DNA from: an uncultured Oscillospiraceae bacterium
GTDB lineage: Bacteria > Bacillota > Clostridia > Oscillospirales > Oscillospiraceae
DNA: 64,000 nucleotides
Direction of reading: 5' to 3'
Assembly: GCA_934655875.1 (NCBI GenBank)
Contig: CAKUHB010000011.1
Location: 3,903 to 67,902 of the forward strand
Shown here: positions 17,370 to 26,920 of the stretch, piece after piece
Numbering within the stretch: position 1 is the stretch's first letter
How the letters are laid out: each line of letters begins with the position of its first letter
Notes under the pieces: generated by a model
The model's input: the letters and a program-made list of their open reading frames with translations, nothing else
Told to the model about the DNA's origin: nothing
The model's database searches: none
Program-made: the position numbers and the translations under genes

Positions 17370-18398
17370 TTATGTCGATTCGTATTTTCTTCTGAGCTGT
17401 CCGCAAGACGCGTCAATGTCGCTGCCAAGCGTCCGGCGGAGCGTCGCGGTGATGCCGTGGGATTCCAGAATGGTCTGGAAGCGGCGGATGGCCTGCGGGG
17501 ACGCTGTGTGCAGGCCGCTCTCCGTCACGTTGTTGAGCGGGATCATATTGACGTGTGCGCCCATGCCCGCGAGCTTTCTGGCCAGCAGCTCCGCCTGCTC
17601 CGGCGAGTCGCTGACACCGTCGATCATGGTATATTCAAAGGAAATGCGGCGGCCGGTCTTCGCGAAATAATCGCGGCAGGCGGCCAGCAGCGTATCGACC
17701 GGCCAGCGGCGGTTGACGGGCATGATCTTGCTGCGCGATTCGTCGTCCGGCGAATGGAGCGACACCGAGAGCGTCAGCTGCAGGTCCTTTTCCGCCAGCT
17801 TTTCGATCTTATCGACAAGGCCGCAGGTGGAAAGGCTGATGTGGCGCATGCCGATGTTCATGCCGTCCGGGCTGTTGATCAGCTCCAGAAAGCGCATGAC
17901 GTTATCAAAGTTATCGAGCGGCTCGCCGATGCCCATCAGAACGATATTGGAGATCGGCAGGCCGGAATCCAGCTGGGAAAACAGCACCTGATCGACCAGC
18001 TCCGACGGCTCCAGCCGCCGGACAAGGCCGCCGATCGTAGACGCGCAGAATTTGCACCCCATCGGGCAGCCGACCTCCGAGGAGATGCAGACGGTGTTGC
18101 CGTGGTGATACTGCATGACGACGGATTCGACGCAGTTGCCGTCGGCCAAGCGCCAGAGGTATTTGATCGTGCCGTCCAGCTTCGAGACCTGCTTGCGCGC
18201 GACGGTGGGCGCAGTAATGAAATAGAGCCCGTCCAGCTTTTCACGCAGCGGCTTGGAGAGGTTCGTCATGGCGTCGAAGCTGGTCGCGCCGCGGTGGAGC
18301 CAGACGAAGACCTGCTTTGCGCGGAACTTCGGCTCGCCCATGGCCGCAAACGCGGCTTGCAGCTCGGCGAGCGTCACGGATTTGATGTCCTGTTTCAT
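17370..18398 (-). CDS. rlmN: 23S rRNA (A2503-C2) / tRNA (A37-C2) methyltransferase, radical SAM
   Basis: 342 residues from the ATG that overlaps the rsmB stop (ATGA). The radical-SAM cluster motif C-x3-C-x2-C is in GCPMGCKFCAS, followed by the GIGEPLDN region. The second catalytic Cys is near the C-terminus (DIDASCGQL). It methylates the peptidyl-transferase centre and some tRNAs. It follows rsmB, so two RNA methyltransferases are translationally coupled. Confidence 0.96.
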   Translation of the reverse strand: MKQDIKSVTLAELQAAFAAMGEPKFRAKQVFVWLHRGATSFDAMTNLSKPLREKLDGLYFITAPTVARKQVSKLDGTIKYLWRLADGNCVESVVMQYHHGNTVCISSEVGCPMGCKFCASTIGGLVRRLEPSELVDQVLFSQLDSGLPISNIVLMGIGEPLDNFDNVMRFLELINSPDGMNIGMRHISLSTCGLVDKIEKLAEKDLQLTLSVSLHSPDDESRSKIMPVNRRWPVDTLLAACRDYFAKTGRRISFEYTMIDGVSDSPEQAELLARKLAGMGAHVNMIPLNNVTESGLHTASPQAIRRFQTILESHGITATLRRTLGSDIDASCGQLRRKYEST

Positions 18399-19702
18399 AC
18401 GTGCTTCCTCAGCTTGCAAATGAAAAAGCCGTCCGCCGCGTGAAGCTGCGGCAGAAGCGTCGCATAGCCCTCGTTCGGCAGCTCAAGCCCGTCCGGGACT
18501 GCGAACGGCTCCGGCGTGAACGCCGGATTTGCCTGCGCGAAGGACAGCGCCACGGCTTCGTTTTCTTCTTTTCGGACGGTGCAGGTACTGTAGAGCAGCG
18601 TGCCGCCGGGCTTTACATAGCGGCTGACGTTCTCCAGAATGGCCCGCTGCACCTCGGGCAGGCGCGCGATCGCGTCCAGCGGTTTGTAGCGGATATCCGG
18701 CTTTTTCCGGATGACGCCCAGACCGGAGCAGGGCACGTCGGCGATGACGAGATCGAATGCGTTTTCCAGCGCGGCGTCAAACTCCGCCGCGCTGCGCGTC
18801 TGTGCATTCAGAATGGAAATGCCGAGGCGGGCGGCGTTTTTTTCGATCAGGGCGATCTTATGCGCATGCAGATCGCAGGACAGGATGCTGCCGCGGTTTT
18901 CCATCTGCATGGCGGCAGCAAAGCTTTTGCCGCCGGGCGCCGCGCAGCAGTCCAGCACGCGCATGCCGGGCGCCGCGCCGGACACCAAGACCGCGAGCTT
19001 CGCTGCCGGATCCTGCACATAGACCGCGCCGGACTGGAACAGCGGCAGCGCCTCCAGATTGCCCGTACCGGAGACGAGATAGCAGCCCGCCAGCCACGGA
19101 TGCGGCTCATAGGCGATCTGCGCCGCGTCGAGCGCAGCCATGACTTCCTCCGGCGACGCCTTAAGCGGATTGACCTGCAAGGCCGTTTTGGGAATTTCAT
19201 TATCGGCGGCCAGGAACGCTTCAAGCGTCTGCTCGTCAAATGACGCGCGCAGGCAGTCGATGAGCGGCTGCGGGTGCGAATATTTTGTTGCAGGATCCTT
19301 CGGCGCTTCCAGCGTGCCGCGTTTGCGCGTCAGCGCGCGCAGCGCGCCGTTGACAAGCCCTGCCGCGCGGGGGTTGGCGTAGGCCTTGGCCTGCTCGACC
19401 GCTTCGTTTACGGCGGCGGAAGCGGGGATCTTATCGAGAAATAAGATCTGGTACGCGCCCAGCCGCAGAATGTCCAGTACGACCGGCTGCAAGCGGCCAA
19501 GCCCGCCGGAGACGACCTGCGACAGGTCATAGTCCAGCAGCATGCGGTTCTGCACCACGCCGTAGAGCAGTCTGGCGGCCAGCGCCGCGTCGCGCCGGTC
19601 CAGCCGGTCGCGGGCCGTATATTCCTTGATCGCGCCGTCTGCCCACGCGTTCTGCCGCCGGATGGCGATGAGCGCGGAAAGCGCCGTTGTTCGTGCGTTC
19701 AT
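18395..19702 (-). CDS. rsmB: 16S rRNA (cytosine-967-C5) methyltransferase
   Basis: 435 residues: N-terminal NusB-like helical domain (about 1-135), then a SAM-dependent methyltransferase domain with the LDCCAAPGGKSF SAM loop, DVPCSGLG with one catalytic Cys and LLYSTCTVRKEEN with the other. It starts 12 bases after the fmt stop. The sun/rsmB-fmt-def order is common in Firmicutes. Confidence 0.95.
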   Translation of the reverse strand: MNARTTALSALIAIRRQNAWADGAIKEYTARDRLDRRDAALAARLLYGVVQNRMLLDYDLSQVVSGGLGRLQPVVLDILRLGAYQILFLDKIPASAAVNEAVEQAKAYANPRAAGLVNGALRALTRKRGTLEAPKDPATKYSHPQPLIDCLRASFDEQTLEAFLAADNEIPKTALQVNPLKASPEEVMAALDAAQIAYEPHPWLAGCYLVSGTGNLEALPLFQSGAVYVQDPAAKLAVLVSGAAPGMRVLDCCAAPGGKSFAAAMQMENRGSILSCDLHAHKIALIEKNAARLGISILNAQTRSAAEFDAALENAFDLVIADVPCSGLGVIRKKPDIRYKPLDAIARLPEVQRAILENVSRYVKPGGTLLYSTCTVRKEENEAVALSFAQANPAFTPEPFAVPDGLELPNEGYATLLPQLHAADGFFICKLRKHV

Positions 19703-19714
19703 AGTTCCCTCAAC

Positions 19715-20632
19715 TCAAATCGTGATCGGATGTCCCCGGAAATAATCGGGCGCGGGCATCCGCTTGCCGCCCTGCGCCTGCAATTCGCGCACCAGCAGCA
19801 CATCGCCGCCTGCGCAGGCTACAAGCAGGCCCTTTTTTGTCAGCGCAACCAGACTGCCGGGGGTCTTGTCCGTCTTCTGATCGGTATATTCCACGCGGTA
19901 AAGCTTGAACTCCGTTCCGCCGAGGTTCGCCGTCGCCACCGGCCACGGCACAAGGCCGCGCACCTGATCGACGATATACCGCGCAGGCTGGTTCCAGTCG
20001 ATCGGGCTTTCCGCCTTGCTGAGCATCGGCGCATAGGTCGCTTCCGCGTCGTTCTGCGGCGTCCGGACTGCCGTACCGGCTTCGATCGCGCGGACGGTAT
20101 CGGCGCAGAGGGGCGCTGCGATCTGCGCAAGCCGCGCCATCAGCTCCTCCGAGGTTTCCAGCGGCTGGATGACGGTCTTTCGGATCTCGATGATATCGCC
20201 CTCGTCCATGCCGGCGGACAGATACATGGCGGTGACGCCCGCCTCGTCGCAGTGGTTGAGGATCGAGCGCTGCACCGGCGCGGAACCGCGCAGCTGCGGC
20301 AGGATGCTGCCGTGCATGTTGATCGCGCCATAGGTCGGGATATCGAGCACGGCCTGCGGCAGGATCTTGCCGTAGGCGACCACAACGAGAAGGTCAGGCT
20401 TCAGCTCCCGCAGCCGCTGCACAGTCTCTTCGTTCCGGAAGGACTGCGGCTGATAAACAGGCAAACCGACCGACTGCGCATACGCCTTGACCGGCGACGG
20501 AATGAGCTTCATGCCGCGGTTTTTGGGCGTGTCGACCTTGGTATAGACGGCGGCAATGTCAAAGCCCTCGTCATTGAGCGTTTCGAGACACGCCTTTGCA
20601 AAGTCCGGCGTGCCCATGAAGACGAGTCTCAT
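19715..20632 (-). CDS. fmt: Methionyl-tRNA formyltransferase
   Basis: 305 residues. Formyl-folate-binding domain with the catalytic neighbourhood INMHGSILPQLRGSAP and GVTAMYLSAGMDEGDI, then a C-terminal OB-like tRNA-binding domain. It formylates initiator Met-tRNA. It overlaps the def stop by 4 bases (ATGA); def removes the same formyl group after synthesis. Confidence 0.96.
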   Translation of the reverse strand: MRLVFMGTPDFAKACLETLNDEGFDIAAVYTKVDTPKNRGMKLIPSPVKAYAQSVGLPVYQPQSFRNEETVQRLRELKPDLLVVVAYGKILPQAVLDIPTYGAINMHGSILPQLRGSAPVQRSILNHCDEAGVTAMYLSAGMDEGDIIEIRKTVIQPLETSEELMARLAQIAAPLCADTVRAIEAGTAVRTPQNDAEATYAPMLSKAESPIDWNQPARYIVDQVRGLVPWPVATANLGGTEFKLYRVEYTDQKTDKTPGSLVALTKKGLLVACAGGDVLLVRELQAQGGKRMPAPDYFRGHPITI

Positions 20633-21132
20633 TCCCCGTCCTCCTCTTCCTCCTGCCGGGTCAGCTCTTCCAGCTCCTCCGGCGTGAGCATTTTTTCGGC
20701 GATCTCGGTGTACATATGGCCGTCGAGATGATCGATCTCATGCAGGAAGCAGCGGGCGACAATGTCGTCGCCCTCGTATTCGTACCAGTCGCCGTTGCGG
20801 TCCTGCGCGCGCACGACCACATGCTCCGGCCGCGTGACGATGCCGTATTTGCCGGGCAGGCTCAGGCAGCCCTCGATGCCGGTCTGCGTCTCTTTGCTGA
20901 CCTCCACGACCTCGGGGTTCACGAGCTCCACGTCCTCCTCTCCGGTATCGACGACACAGAGCCGCCGCATCACGCCGACCTGCGGGCCGGCCAGGCCGAC
21001 GCCGTTGGCGTCATGCATGGTCTCGATCATATCCTCGATCAGAATGGCCAGCTTCTGGTCGAATCTGATCACCGGGCGGCAGACCTTCGTCAGGATCGGA
21101 TCGCCGACCGTTACAATTTTTCTCAGTGCCAT
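20629..21132 (-). CDS. def: Peptide deformylase
   Basis: 167 residues with all three deformylase motifs: GVGLAGPQVG, EGCLSLPG (metal Cys) and the HEIDHLDG zinc/iron helix. The acidic C-terminal tail (QEEEEDGE) extends past the catalytic core. It starts 14 bases after the priA stop. Confidence 0.97.
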   Translation of the reverse strand: MALRKIVTVGDPILTKVCRPVIRFDQKLAILIEDMIETMHDANGVGLAGPQVGVMRRLCVVDTGEEDVELVNPEVVEVSKETQTGIEGCLSLPGKYGIVTRPEHVVVRAQDRNGDWYEYEGDDIVARCFLHEIDHLDGHMYTEIAEKMLTPEELEELTRQEEEEDGE

Positions 21133-21146
21133 TGCGCAATCGCTCC

Positions 21147-23597
21147 TTAGTTATACGAATTGATATCGATGAAGGCCGTCAGGCCCTTGTTCTGCTTGTC
21201 TTTTGAAAACTCCACGAGCAGAAACGCCAGCAGCTTCCGCAGCGGCGCGGAATTTCTGCACATCAGCGTCAGCTGATAGCGGTAGGAATAGTTGACGCGG
21301 GCGACGCTTGCCGGTGCGGGGCCGAGCAGCTGCGCGCGCATCGCGGCATACGGCTGTTTTTGCAGATTGGCCGCCAGCGCATCGCGCAGGCGGACTGCCG
21401 TCTGCACAAGTCCCCGCTCCTCCAGTCCCGCAATGGTGATGGTAAACAGGTCAGAGAACGGCGGGCAGCCGCGCAGCTTCCGCATTTGCAGCTCCAGCTC
21501 GTAAAAGGCGTCATAGTCCTGCTTCGCGGCCAGCTGCAAGACCGGATGCTCCGGCGTCATGGTCTGGATCATGGCCGTGCCGCTGTCCGCGCCGCGGCCC
21601 GAGCGGCCGACCACCTGCGTGATGAGGGAGAACGTCGTCTCCGCCGCGCGGAAATTATCAACATACAGGCTCATATCCGCGTCCAGCACGCCGACCAGCG
21701 TCACAGCCGGGAAATCCAGCCCCTTGGCGACCATCTGCGTGCCGAGCAGGATCGGGATTTTCTTTTCCCGGAACGTGCGCAGCAGCTCCTCATGGCTGCC
21801 CGAGGCCGCCACGGTATCGGCGTCCATGCGCAGAAGCTCCGTATCCGGGAAGAGCGCCTTCAGCTCTTGCTCGATCTTCTGCGTGCCGCTGCCGACAGCC
21901 TTCATCGCACCGCCGCACTTCTCGCAGCGCGCATGCGCGGGCCGCGAGTAGCCGCAGTAGTGGCACATCAGGCGGCGGCCGGAGGAATGATACGTCAGGT
22001 GGACGCTGCACCGCGGGCACTGCGGCACGTCGCCGCAGTCCATGCAGACCAGATACCGGCTGTTGCCGCGGCGGTTCAGGAAGAGGATAGACTGCTTGCC
22101 GTCCAGAATGGCGTCGCGGACGCCCTCCTCCAGCTCGCGGCTGATATCAAGGTCGTTTCCCGCCCGCAGCTCCTGTTTCATGTCGATGATGCGCGCGTCG
22201 GGAAGCGCGCGGCCATTATACCGGGTCTTGAGGGTATAAAGGGTATAAACCCCCGTTCTTGCCAGATACATTGTCTCGATGGACGGTGTTGCGGAGCCGA
22301 AGAGGACGAGCGCCCCCTCCTTCGCGCCGCGGTAGAGCGCGATCTCCCGCGCGTGGTAGCGCGGGGCGTTTTCGGATTTATAGGTATGCTCCTGCTCCTC
22401 GTCGAGGATGATGACGGCAGGATTTTGCACCGGGGCGAACACAGCCGACCGTGTGCCGACCGCGACGCGCGCGTCTCCGCGCGCGATGCGCCGCCATTCG
22501 TCGCAGCGCTCGCCCACACGCAGGCTGGAATGGAGCACAGCGACTGTCTTTCCGAACTGCGCGCTGAGCTTATCGAGAAGCTGCGGCGTCAGCGCGATCT
22601 CCGGCACGAGAAGCAGGGCCGATTTGCCCGCTTCGAGCGCCTTCTGGATGAGCGCCAGATAGACAGCCGTCTTGCCGCTGCCCGTCACGCCATAGAGAAG
22701 CGCCGCGCCCGGCTTTTCCGCCTGCATCTGCGCGTGCAGGCCGTCAAAGGCGGTCTGCTGCTCTTCACTCAGGCGGATGGGCTCCGCGGGAGCCGCTTCC
22801 TGCCGCTTCGGCGTGCGCAGGGCGGGCTTTTCAAATATGGTCAGAAACTCCAGCTTTTGCAGGCGATTGACCGTCGCCATGCCTGCGCCCGTCAGGTCGC
22901 ACAGCTCGCGGCACGGGCCTGCGCCGACCGCGCACAGAAGCCGCAGCACGGCGGCCTGCAATGGCGCGGACGCCTGTTTGCGGGCGGCGAACTGCTCCGC
23001 TTCCTCCTGCGGGACTGCAAGGGCGGCAATTTTGACGGTCTTCTCACTGCTTTTCGGCAGGAACTCCGCGTCGGCGGTCAGAAGATGGCGGCGGCGGAGC
23101 GTCTGCACAGCCGCGTCGAACGCGGCAGGGTCTTCAAACTGGCTGCGGAGCGTCTTTTCCGGCGCGCTGCCGCCAAGATCCTGCAGCAGCTGCACAAGCC
23201 GCGCCGCGTCGGAATTTACCATGCCGGCAGGCAGCTTTTTCTGCGCGCCGGCAGCCAGCGTCAGCGTCTTTTTCTGTCCGAACCAGAAGCCCGCCGGCAA
23301 AATCGCCTTGACCGCTTCATAGAACGTGCAGAAATACCGCTCCTTCATAAAGGCTGCCAATTGCAGCTGCGCGTAGGTCAGGATCGGCTCCTCATCGAGT
23401 GCCTGCTCGATGGTCTTCAGTCCCTCCTGATATGTGTCCTGTGTGGAGAGGACGATCCCCTCCGAGCGGCGGTTGCCGCGTCCGAACGGCACGCGCACGC
23501 GCATGCCGGGCCGGATGGTCATGCCCTCCGGCACACGGTAGGAGTAGGGTCTGTCGATGGCATATACGGCAGCAGCAACTGCCAGCTGTGCGATCAT
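21147..23597 (-). CDS. priA: Primosomal replication-restart helicase
   Basis: 816 residues. N-terminal 3'-DNA-binding and winged-helix regions, helicase core with Walker A GVTGSGKTAVYL and motif II ILDEEQEHTYKSE (the usual DEEH is DEEQ here). The zinc-binding insertion has eight Cys in four pairs (CMDC, CPRC, CHYC, CEKC). A GRSGRGADSG motif follows. It restarts stalled forks. It lies between rpoZ and def, as in many Firmicutes. Confidence 0.96.
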   Translation of the reverse strand: MIAQLAVAAAVYAIDRPYSYRVPEGMTIRPGMRVRVPFGRGNRRSEGIVLSTQDTYQEGLKTIEQALDEEPILTYAQLQLAAFMKERYFCTFYEAVKAILPAGFWFGQKKTLTLAAGAQKKLPAGMVNSDAARLVQLLQDLGGSAPEKTLRSQFEDPAAFDAAVQTLRRRHLLTADAEFLPKSSEKTVKIAALAVPQEEAEQFAARKQASAPLQAAVLRLLCAVGAGPCRELCDLTGAGMATVNRLQKLEFLTIFEKPALRTPKRQEAAPAEPIRLSEEQQTAFDGLHAQMQAEKPGAALLYGVTGSGKTAVYLALIQKALEAGKSALLLVPEIALTPQLLDKLSAQFGKTVAVLHSSLRVGERCDEWRRIARGDARVAVGTRSAVFAPVQNPAVIILDEEQEHTYKSENAPRYHAREIALYRGAKEGALVLFGSATPSIETMYLARTGVYTLYTLKTRYNGRALPDARIIDMKQELRAGNDLDISRELEEGVRDAILDGKQSILFLNRRGNSRYLVCMDCGDVPQCPRCSVHLTYHSSGRRLMCHYCGYSRPAHARCEKCGGAMKAVGSGTQKIEQELKALFPDTELLRMDADTVAASGSHEELLRTFREKKIPILLGTQMVAKGLDFPAVTLVGVLDADMSLYVDNFRAAETTFSLITQVVGRSGRGADSGTAMIQTMTPEHPVLQLAAKQDYDAFYELELQMRKLRGCPPFSDLFTITIAGLEERGLVQTAVRLRDALAANLQKQPYAAMRAQLLGPAPASVARVNYSYRYQLTLMCRNSAPLRKLLAFLLVEFSKDKQNKGLTAFIDINSYN

Positions 23598-23657
23598 CGG
23601 CTTCTCCCTCCTCCCAGTCCGGCACCGCCCGCGGCGCGGGCGATGGAAAAGAACGCG

Positions 23658-23688
23658 CCAAGGCGCAGGCGGAATGCCCGCGCCTTGG
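23658..23688 (-). other. Hairpin between rpoZ and priA
   Basis: A 9-base perfect stem (CCAAGGCGC / GCGCCTTGG) with a 13-base loop lies in the only gap of more than 60 bases in the long operon. The - strand sequence after it has only a weak T run (TTCTTTTCC). It could reduce or tune read-through into priA; it is not a strong terminator. Confidence 0.45.
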
Positions 23689-23702
23689 TGTGTATGCGAT
23701 AC

Positions 23703-23909
23703 TCAGTGTCTGTATTTATCGTCCAGCTCCGCAGAGAGCTTGCCCTCGGCGACCTCGCGGATGGCGAGCGTGACCGGCTTTTCCTCCAGCGGCTCGTGCG
23801 TCAGCTCGGATTCGATCGAAAGCTGGCGGGCGCGGTGCGCCACGACATTGACGAGCAGATAGCGGCTGTCAACATGTTTGAGAAGTTCCGACATTGCGGG
23901 GTAAAGCAT
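23703..23909 (-). CDS. rpoZ: RNA polymerase omega subunit
   Basis: 68 residues with the omega signature (SRYLLVNVVAHRARQL and KPVTLAIREVAEGKL). It stabilises beta' in RNA polymerase. The ATG at 23909 shares a base with the gmk stop (TAATG) and has GGAGG 7 bases before it; an internal Met (MSELLK) is less likely as the start. The gmk-rpoZ order is widely conserved. Confidence 0.95.
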   Translation of the reverse strand: MLYPAMSELLKHVDSRYLLVNVVAHRARQLSIESELTHEPLEEKPVTLAIREVAEGKLSAELDDKYRH

Positions 23910-24505
23910 TAGAGTTCCTCCTTCATGATATGGATGCGATCCATCATTTTACACTTTTCTGCGGTCATGATCGCAAGCAGCTCGTCCGCCGCATGCTCGA
24001 CCGTATCATTGACGACCAGATAGTCGTATTGATATGCCTGACTGTATTCCCATTTTGCCCGCTCCAGCCGCTTTTCCATCGCGTCCGGGCTGACGTCGCC
24101 GCGCTTTTGAAGCCTGCGGCGGATCTCCTCCAGCGACGGCGCAGTCAGGAAGACCAGCACCGCTTCGGGCAGGCGCTTGCGGATGTTGAGCGCACCCACC
24201 ACGTCGACATCCATCACAACGTCCGTACCGGACTCGAGCGCTTCGCGGATCGGGCGGATGGGCGTACCGTAGTAATTGCCGACGTATTCCGCATGCTCGA
24301 GCAGCTCGCCGTCTGCGATCATCTGCTCAAACTGGGCGCGGGTCACGAAATAATAGCTTTTTCCGTCCACCTCGCCGGGGCGCATGGCGCGGGACGTGGC
24401 GGATATGGAGTACTGCACATGCTCGCGCAGCTGCATGACGCGGTTCAGGACCGTATTTTTTCCGACGCCGGACGGCCCGGAGATGGCAAACAGTTTTCCT
24501 CTCAT
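23909..24505 (-). CDS. gmk: Guanylate kinase
   Basis: 198 residues from MRGKLFAISGPSG; longer reading upstream in this frame runs through remA and yicC and is not real. P-loop GPSGVGKNT (usual GKGT/GKST), GMP-binding segment TSRAMRPGEVDGKSYYF, and a lid region rich in Arg (LQKRGDVSPDAMEKRLE). It converts GMP to GDP. It overlaps the remA stop by 4 bases. Confidence 0.95.
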   Translation of the reverse strand: MRGKLFAISGPSGVGKNTVLNRVMQLREHVQYSISATSRAMRPGEVDGKSYYFVTRAQFEQMIADGELLEHAEYVGNYYGTPIRPIREALESGTDVVMDVDVVGALNIRKRLPEAVLVFLTAPSLEEIRRRLQKRGDVSPDAMEKRLERAKWEYSQAYQYDYLVVNDTVEHAADELLAIMTAEKCKMMDRIHIMKEEL

Positions 24506-24765
24506 GGCTGCGTGATCGTCTCCTCTGCATTCTTTTCTTCCATGCGCGCAGCGATGGTCTCCGGCGTAACGGACGACAGGATGACGTGGTCGGTGTCCAT
24601 CAGCAGGACGGACTTCGTCCGGCGGCCGAAGGACGCGTCCAGCAGCATCCCGCGCTCCCGCGCTTCCTGCACCACGCGCTTGACCGGCGCGGAATCCGGG
24701 CTGACGACCGCCAGAATGCGCGCGGCGGCGACAACGTTGCCGAAGCCGATTGAAATGAGCTTCAT
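24502..24765 (-). CDS. remA: RemA-family (DUF370) regulator
   Basis: 87 residues, beginning MKLISIGFGNVVAAARILA and containing the family's DASFGRRTKSVLLMDTDHVILS core. In Bacillus subtilis RemA is a DNA-binding activator of biofilm matrix and osmoprotection genes. The yicC-remA-gmk-rpoZ cluster is the family's usual place. Translation is coupled to gmk by an ATGA overlap. Confidence 0.93.
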   Translation of the reverse strand: MKLISIGFGNVVAAARILAVVSPDSAPVKRVVQEARERGMLLDASFGRRTKSVLLMDTDHVILSSVTPETIAARMEEKNAEETITQP

Positions 24766-24777
24766 TGTCTCCTCCGA

Positions 24778-25656
24778 TCACTCGATGTTCTGCGTCTGCT
24801 CGCGGATCTTTTCCAGCTCCGCCTTCAGCTCGACCACAGTCCTTGCCTGCTCTAGGTCGTTGCCCTTGGAGCCGATGGTGTTGGCTTCGCGGTTAAATTC
24901 CTGAAGCAGGAAATCAAGCTTGCGGCCGATCGCGCCGCCGTTCGTCAGCATCTGATCGAGCTGGTTCAGGTGGCTGCGCAGGCGGACAGTCTCTTCGTCA
25001 ACGGCGATCTTATCGGCGTAGACGGCGGCCTCCTGCAGGATGCGGCTCTCGTCGATGTTCGTCTGGCCGAGTACCTCCTGCATCTTCTGCGTCAGGCGCG
25101 CGCGGTATTCCGCGAGCGTGACGGGACTGCGGGCTTCGACCTTTTCCACAAGGGACAGAACGGTCTTGGCCCGGCTGCGCAGATCCTGCTCCATGGCCAT
25201 GCCTTCCTTTTCGCGCATGGCGTTGAACTTCTCCAGCGCTTCCTGCACGACAGACAGGATATCGTCCGTGAGCTTCTGCTCGTCCTCCTCCTGCTTTTCC
25301 ACGACGAACACGTCCGGCAGACGGGCAAGCGACATGACGGAGACATCGTCCCGCACGCCGTAGTCCGCGGCGATCGAGCCGAGCGCCGCGAGATAGCCCT
25401 CAAGCACGGGCTTATTGAGAGAGATGCGCATGCTCTCGTCAGCTGTGACGTTCACGGTGATAAAGACGTCCATTTTGCCGCGGGCAACGCTCTTTTTGAC
25501 CGCAGCCTTGACGGCGTCCTCAGCAAAGCCGCACATGCGCGGCAGCTTGACGTTCAGATCGAGATAGCGGTTATTGACCGCACGCATTTCGACCGTGATC
25601 TCGCGGCCGTCGATCGTTTTTTCTGCACGGCCGTAGCCGGTCATACTTCTGATCAT
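24778..25656 (-). CDS. yicC: YicC-family endoribonuclease
   Basis: 292 residues from the ATG of MIRSMTGYGRA, preceded by GGGAGGAAC. The N-terminal motif MTGYGRA and the C-terminal LLQEFNREANTIGSKGNDLE block are the family hallmarks. YicC proteins are RNases linked to stationary-phase survival and sRNA turnover. It starts 13 bases after the cdaR stop. Confidence 0.94.
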   Translation of the reverse strand: MIRSMTGYGRAEKTIDGREITVEMRAVNNRYLDLNVKLPRMCGFAEDAVKAAVKKSVARGKMDVFITVNVTADESMRISLNKPVLEGYLAALGSIAADYGVRDDVSVMSLARLPDVFVVEKQEEDEQKLTDDILSVVQEALEKFNAMREKEGMAMEQDLRSRAKTVLSLVEKVEARSPVTLAEYRARLTQKMQEVLGQTNIDESRILQEAAVYADKIAVDEETVRLRSHLNQLDQMLTNGGAIGRKLDFLLQEFNREANTIGSKGNDLEQARTVVELKAELEKIREQTQNIE

Positions 25657-25669
25657 GTCTGTTCCTCCC

Positions 25670-26920
25670 TTATTCCGCTTCATTGTCCGCCGCCGCGAGA
25701 TTGACGGCGATGGAATACTGGCCGATCGCGCCGGCGCTCTGGTAGCCGTCGATGCGGACGGTCACGGGCACCTGATAGGTTCCCGTCTGCGTGTAGGCGC
25801 TCATGTCCGCCACGATCCGGATGTTGTTCGCGGTGATCTTGTTTGCGTCCGCCGCATCGGCACGGATGGTGACCTGCACCTGCTGGGAAAGGCTCGTTGC
25901 CTTGAACTGCGTCTCGTCGACGCCGATAAAGACGATATTGGTCGTCCGCACGGTCTTGATCTGCTTGCCGGTAATGGTGATCCGGACGGAGACCGTCTCC
26001 TCTCCGGAGACGTTCTTCGCGTCGTTCGGGATGAGGATGCTCCGTGTGACCGTCTCTTCGTTGCTCGTGAGCATGGACAGATCGATCGGGTCGAGCTGGA
26101 TGGAGTTGAGCCCGTCCAGCACGGCAGAATCGCCGGAAAGCGTCACGGCCTTCGGCTCGTAGTCATAGCTGACGTCCTGCTCCTGCAAGCCGTCGCCGTA
26201 GAGCAGCTGCACCTCGATGGGCACGACCTTATATTTGACGATCTTCATGGTGACCTCGATGGCGTCGGTGCTGAGTGTCAGCTCCGTCGGGTCGACCTGT
26301 TCGCCGTTCTTGTCCAGAAGGACATAGGAGACCGACTCGGTGATCGTCTTGTCCACATTGCTGCGGTCGAGCGTGACCTGCGCAGAATCGATGGTGCTGA
26401 CGATGGACTCCGGCCCTTCCACGGTGACGGACTCGTAGTCGAAGCTCGTGCTGTCGAGCATGTAGCCCTCGGCGATCTTGACGTTCGTAAAGTCGCCCTT
26501 GACCTCGACCGATTTTGTGATCTGCCGCTCGACGCGGAAGGTGATTGAGGACGGGCTTTTGTCCATCTTTGTGATGGACGACGCCGAGACCGCGCTCGGG
26601 AGAGTGATATCGTAGGTCATGGTGTATTCCTTGGTGCTGCGCACCTTGGATACGTCGATGACGGCCTTGATCTCGTCCTTGTGCTGGTCGAGCGTTTTGA
26701 GGTCGGTATTTTTTCCGTAGAAGTGCACGGAGACAAATTCCTGATAGTCGCCGGTGATGACCAGCCCGTGATCCTCGCGCAGAACCTCTGCGCCGGAGAA
26801 CGTCACGGGGATATTGCCGATCACCATATCGCCGTCGGGATTGACGACGGTCACGACATAAACCCACAGGCACATCGCCGCGAGGACGGAAACGATCATG
26901 GCAAAAAGCTTACTTTTCAT
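25670..26920 (-). CDS. cdaR: YbbR-repeat membrane protein, regulator of CdaA
   Basis: 416 residues from MKSKLFAMIV. One N-terminal membrane helix (about 4-23) is followed by four YbbR-like repeats outside the cell, each with a VPVTVxxxG-like strand. CdaR binds CdaA and modulates c-di-AMP synthesis. The start lies inside the end of cdaA (11-base overlap), with a GGACGG site. The two proteins form a membrane complex. Confidence 0.92.
   Translation of the reverse strand: MKSKLFAMIVSVLAAMCLWVYVVTVVNPDGDMVIGNIPVTFSGAEVLREDHGLVITGDYQEFVSVHFYGKNTDLKTLDQHKDEIKAVIDVSKVRSTKEYTMTYDITLPSAVSASSITKMDKSPSSITFRVERQITKSVEVKGDFTNVKIAEGYMLDSTSFDYESVTVEGPESIVSTIDSAQVTLDRSNVDKTITESVSYVLLDKNGEQVDPTELTLSTDAIEVTMKIVKYKVVPIEVQLLYGDGLQEQDVSYDYEPKAVTLSGDSAVLDGLNSIQLDPIDLSMLTSNEETVTRSILIPNDAKNVSGEETVSVRITITGKQIKTVRTTNIVFIGVDETQFKATSLSQQVQVTIRADAADANKITANNIRIVADMSAYTQTGTYQVPVTVRIDGYQSAGAIGQYSIAVNLAAADNEAE

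Noticed and set aside
21360..23912. 850-codon open frame on the + strand
   Set aside because: It lies wholly antisense to priA, has no start site and no domain sense; such mirror frames are common in G+C-rich genes.
23909..24781. Longer gmk start reading through remA and yicC
   Set aside because: The real start has the P-loop close to the N-terminus (MRGKLFAISGPSG) and an ATGA overlap with remA.
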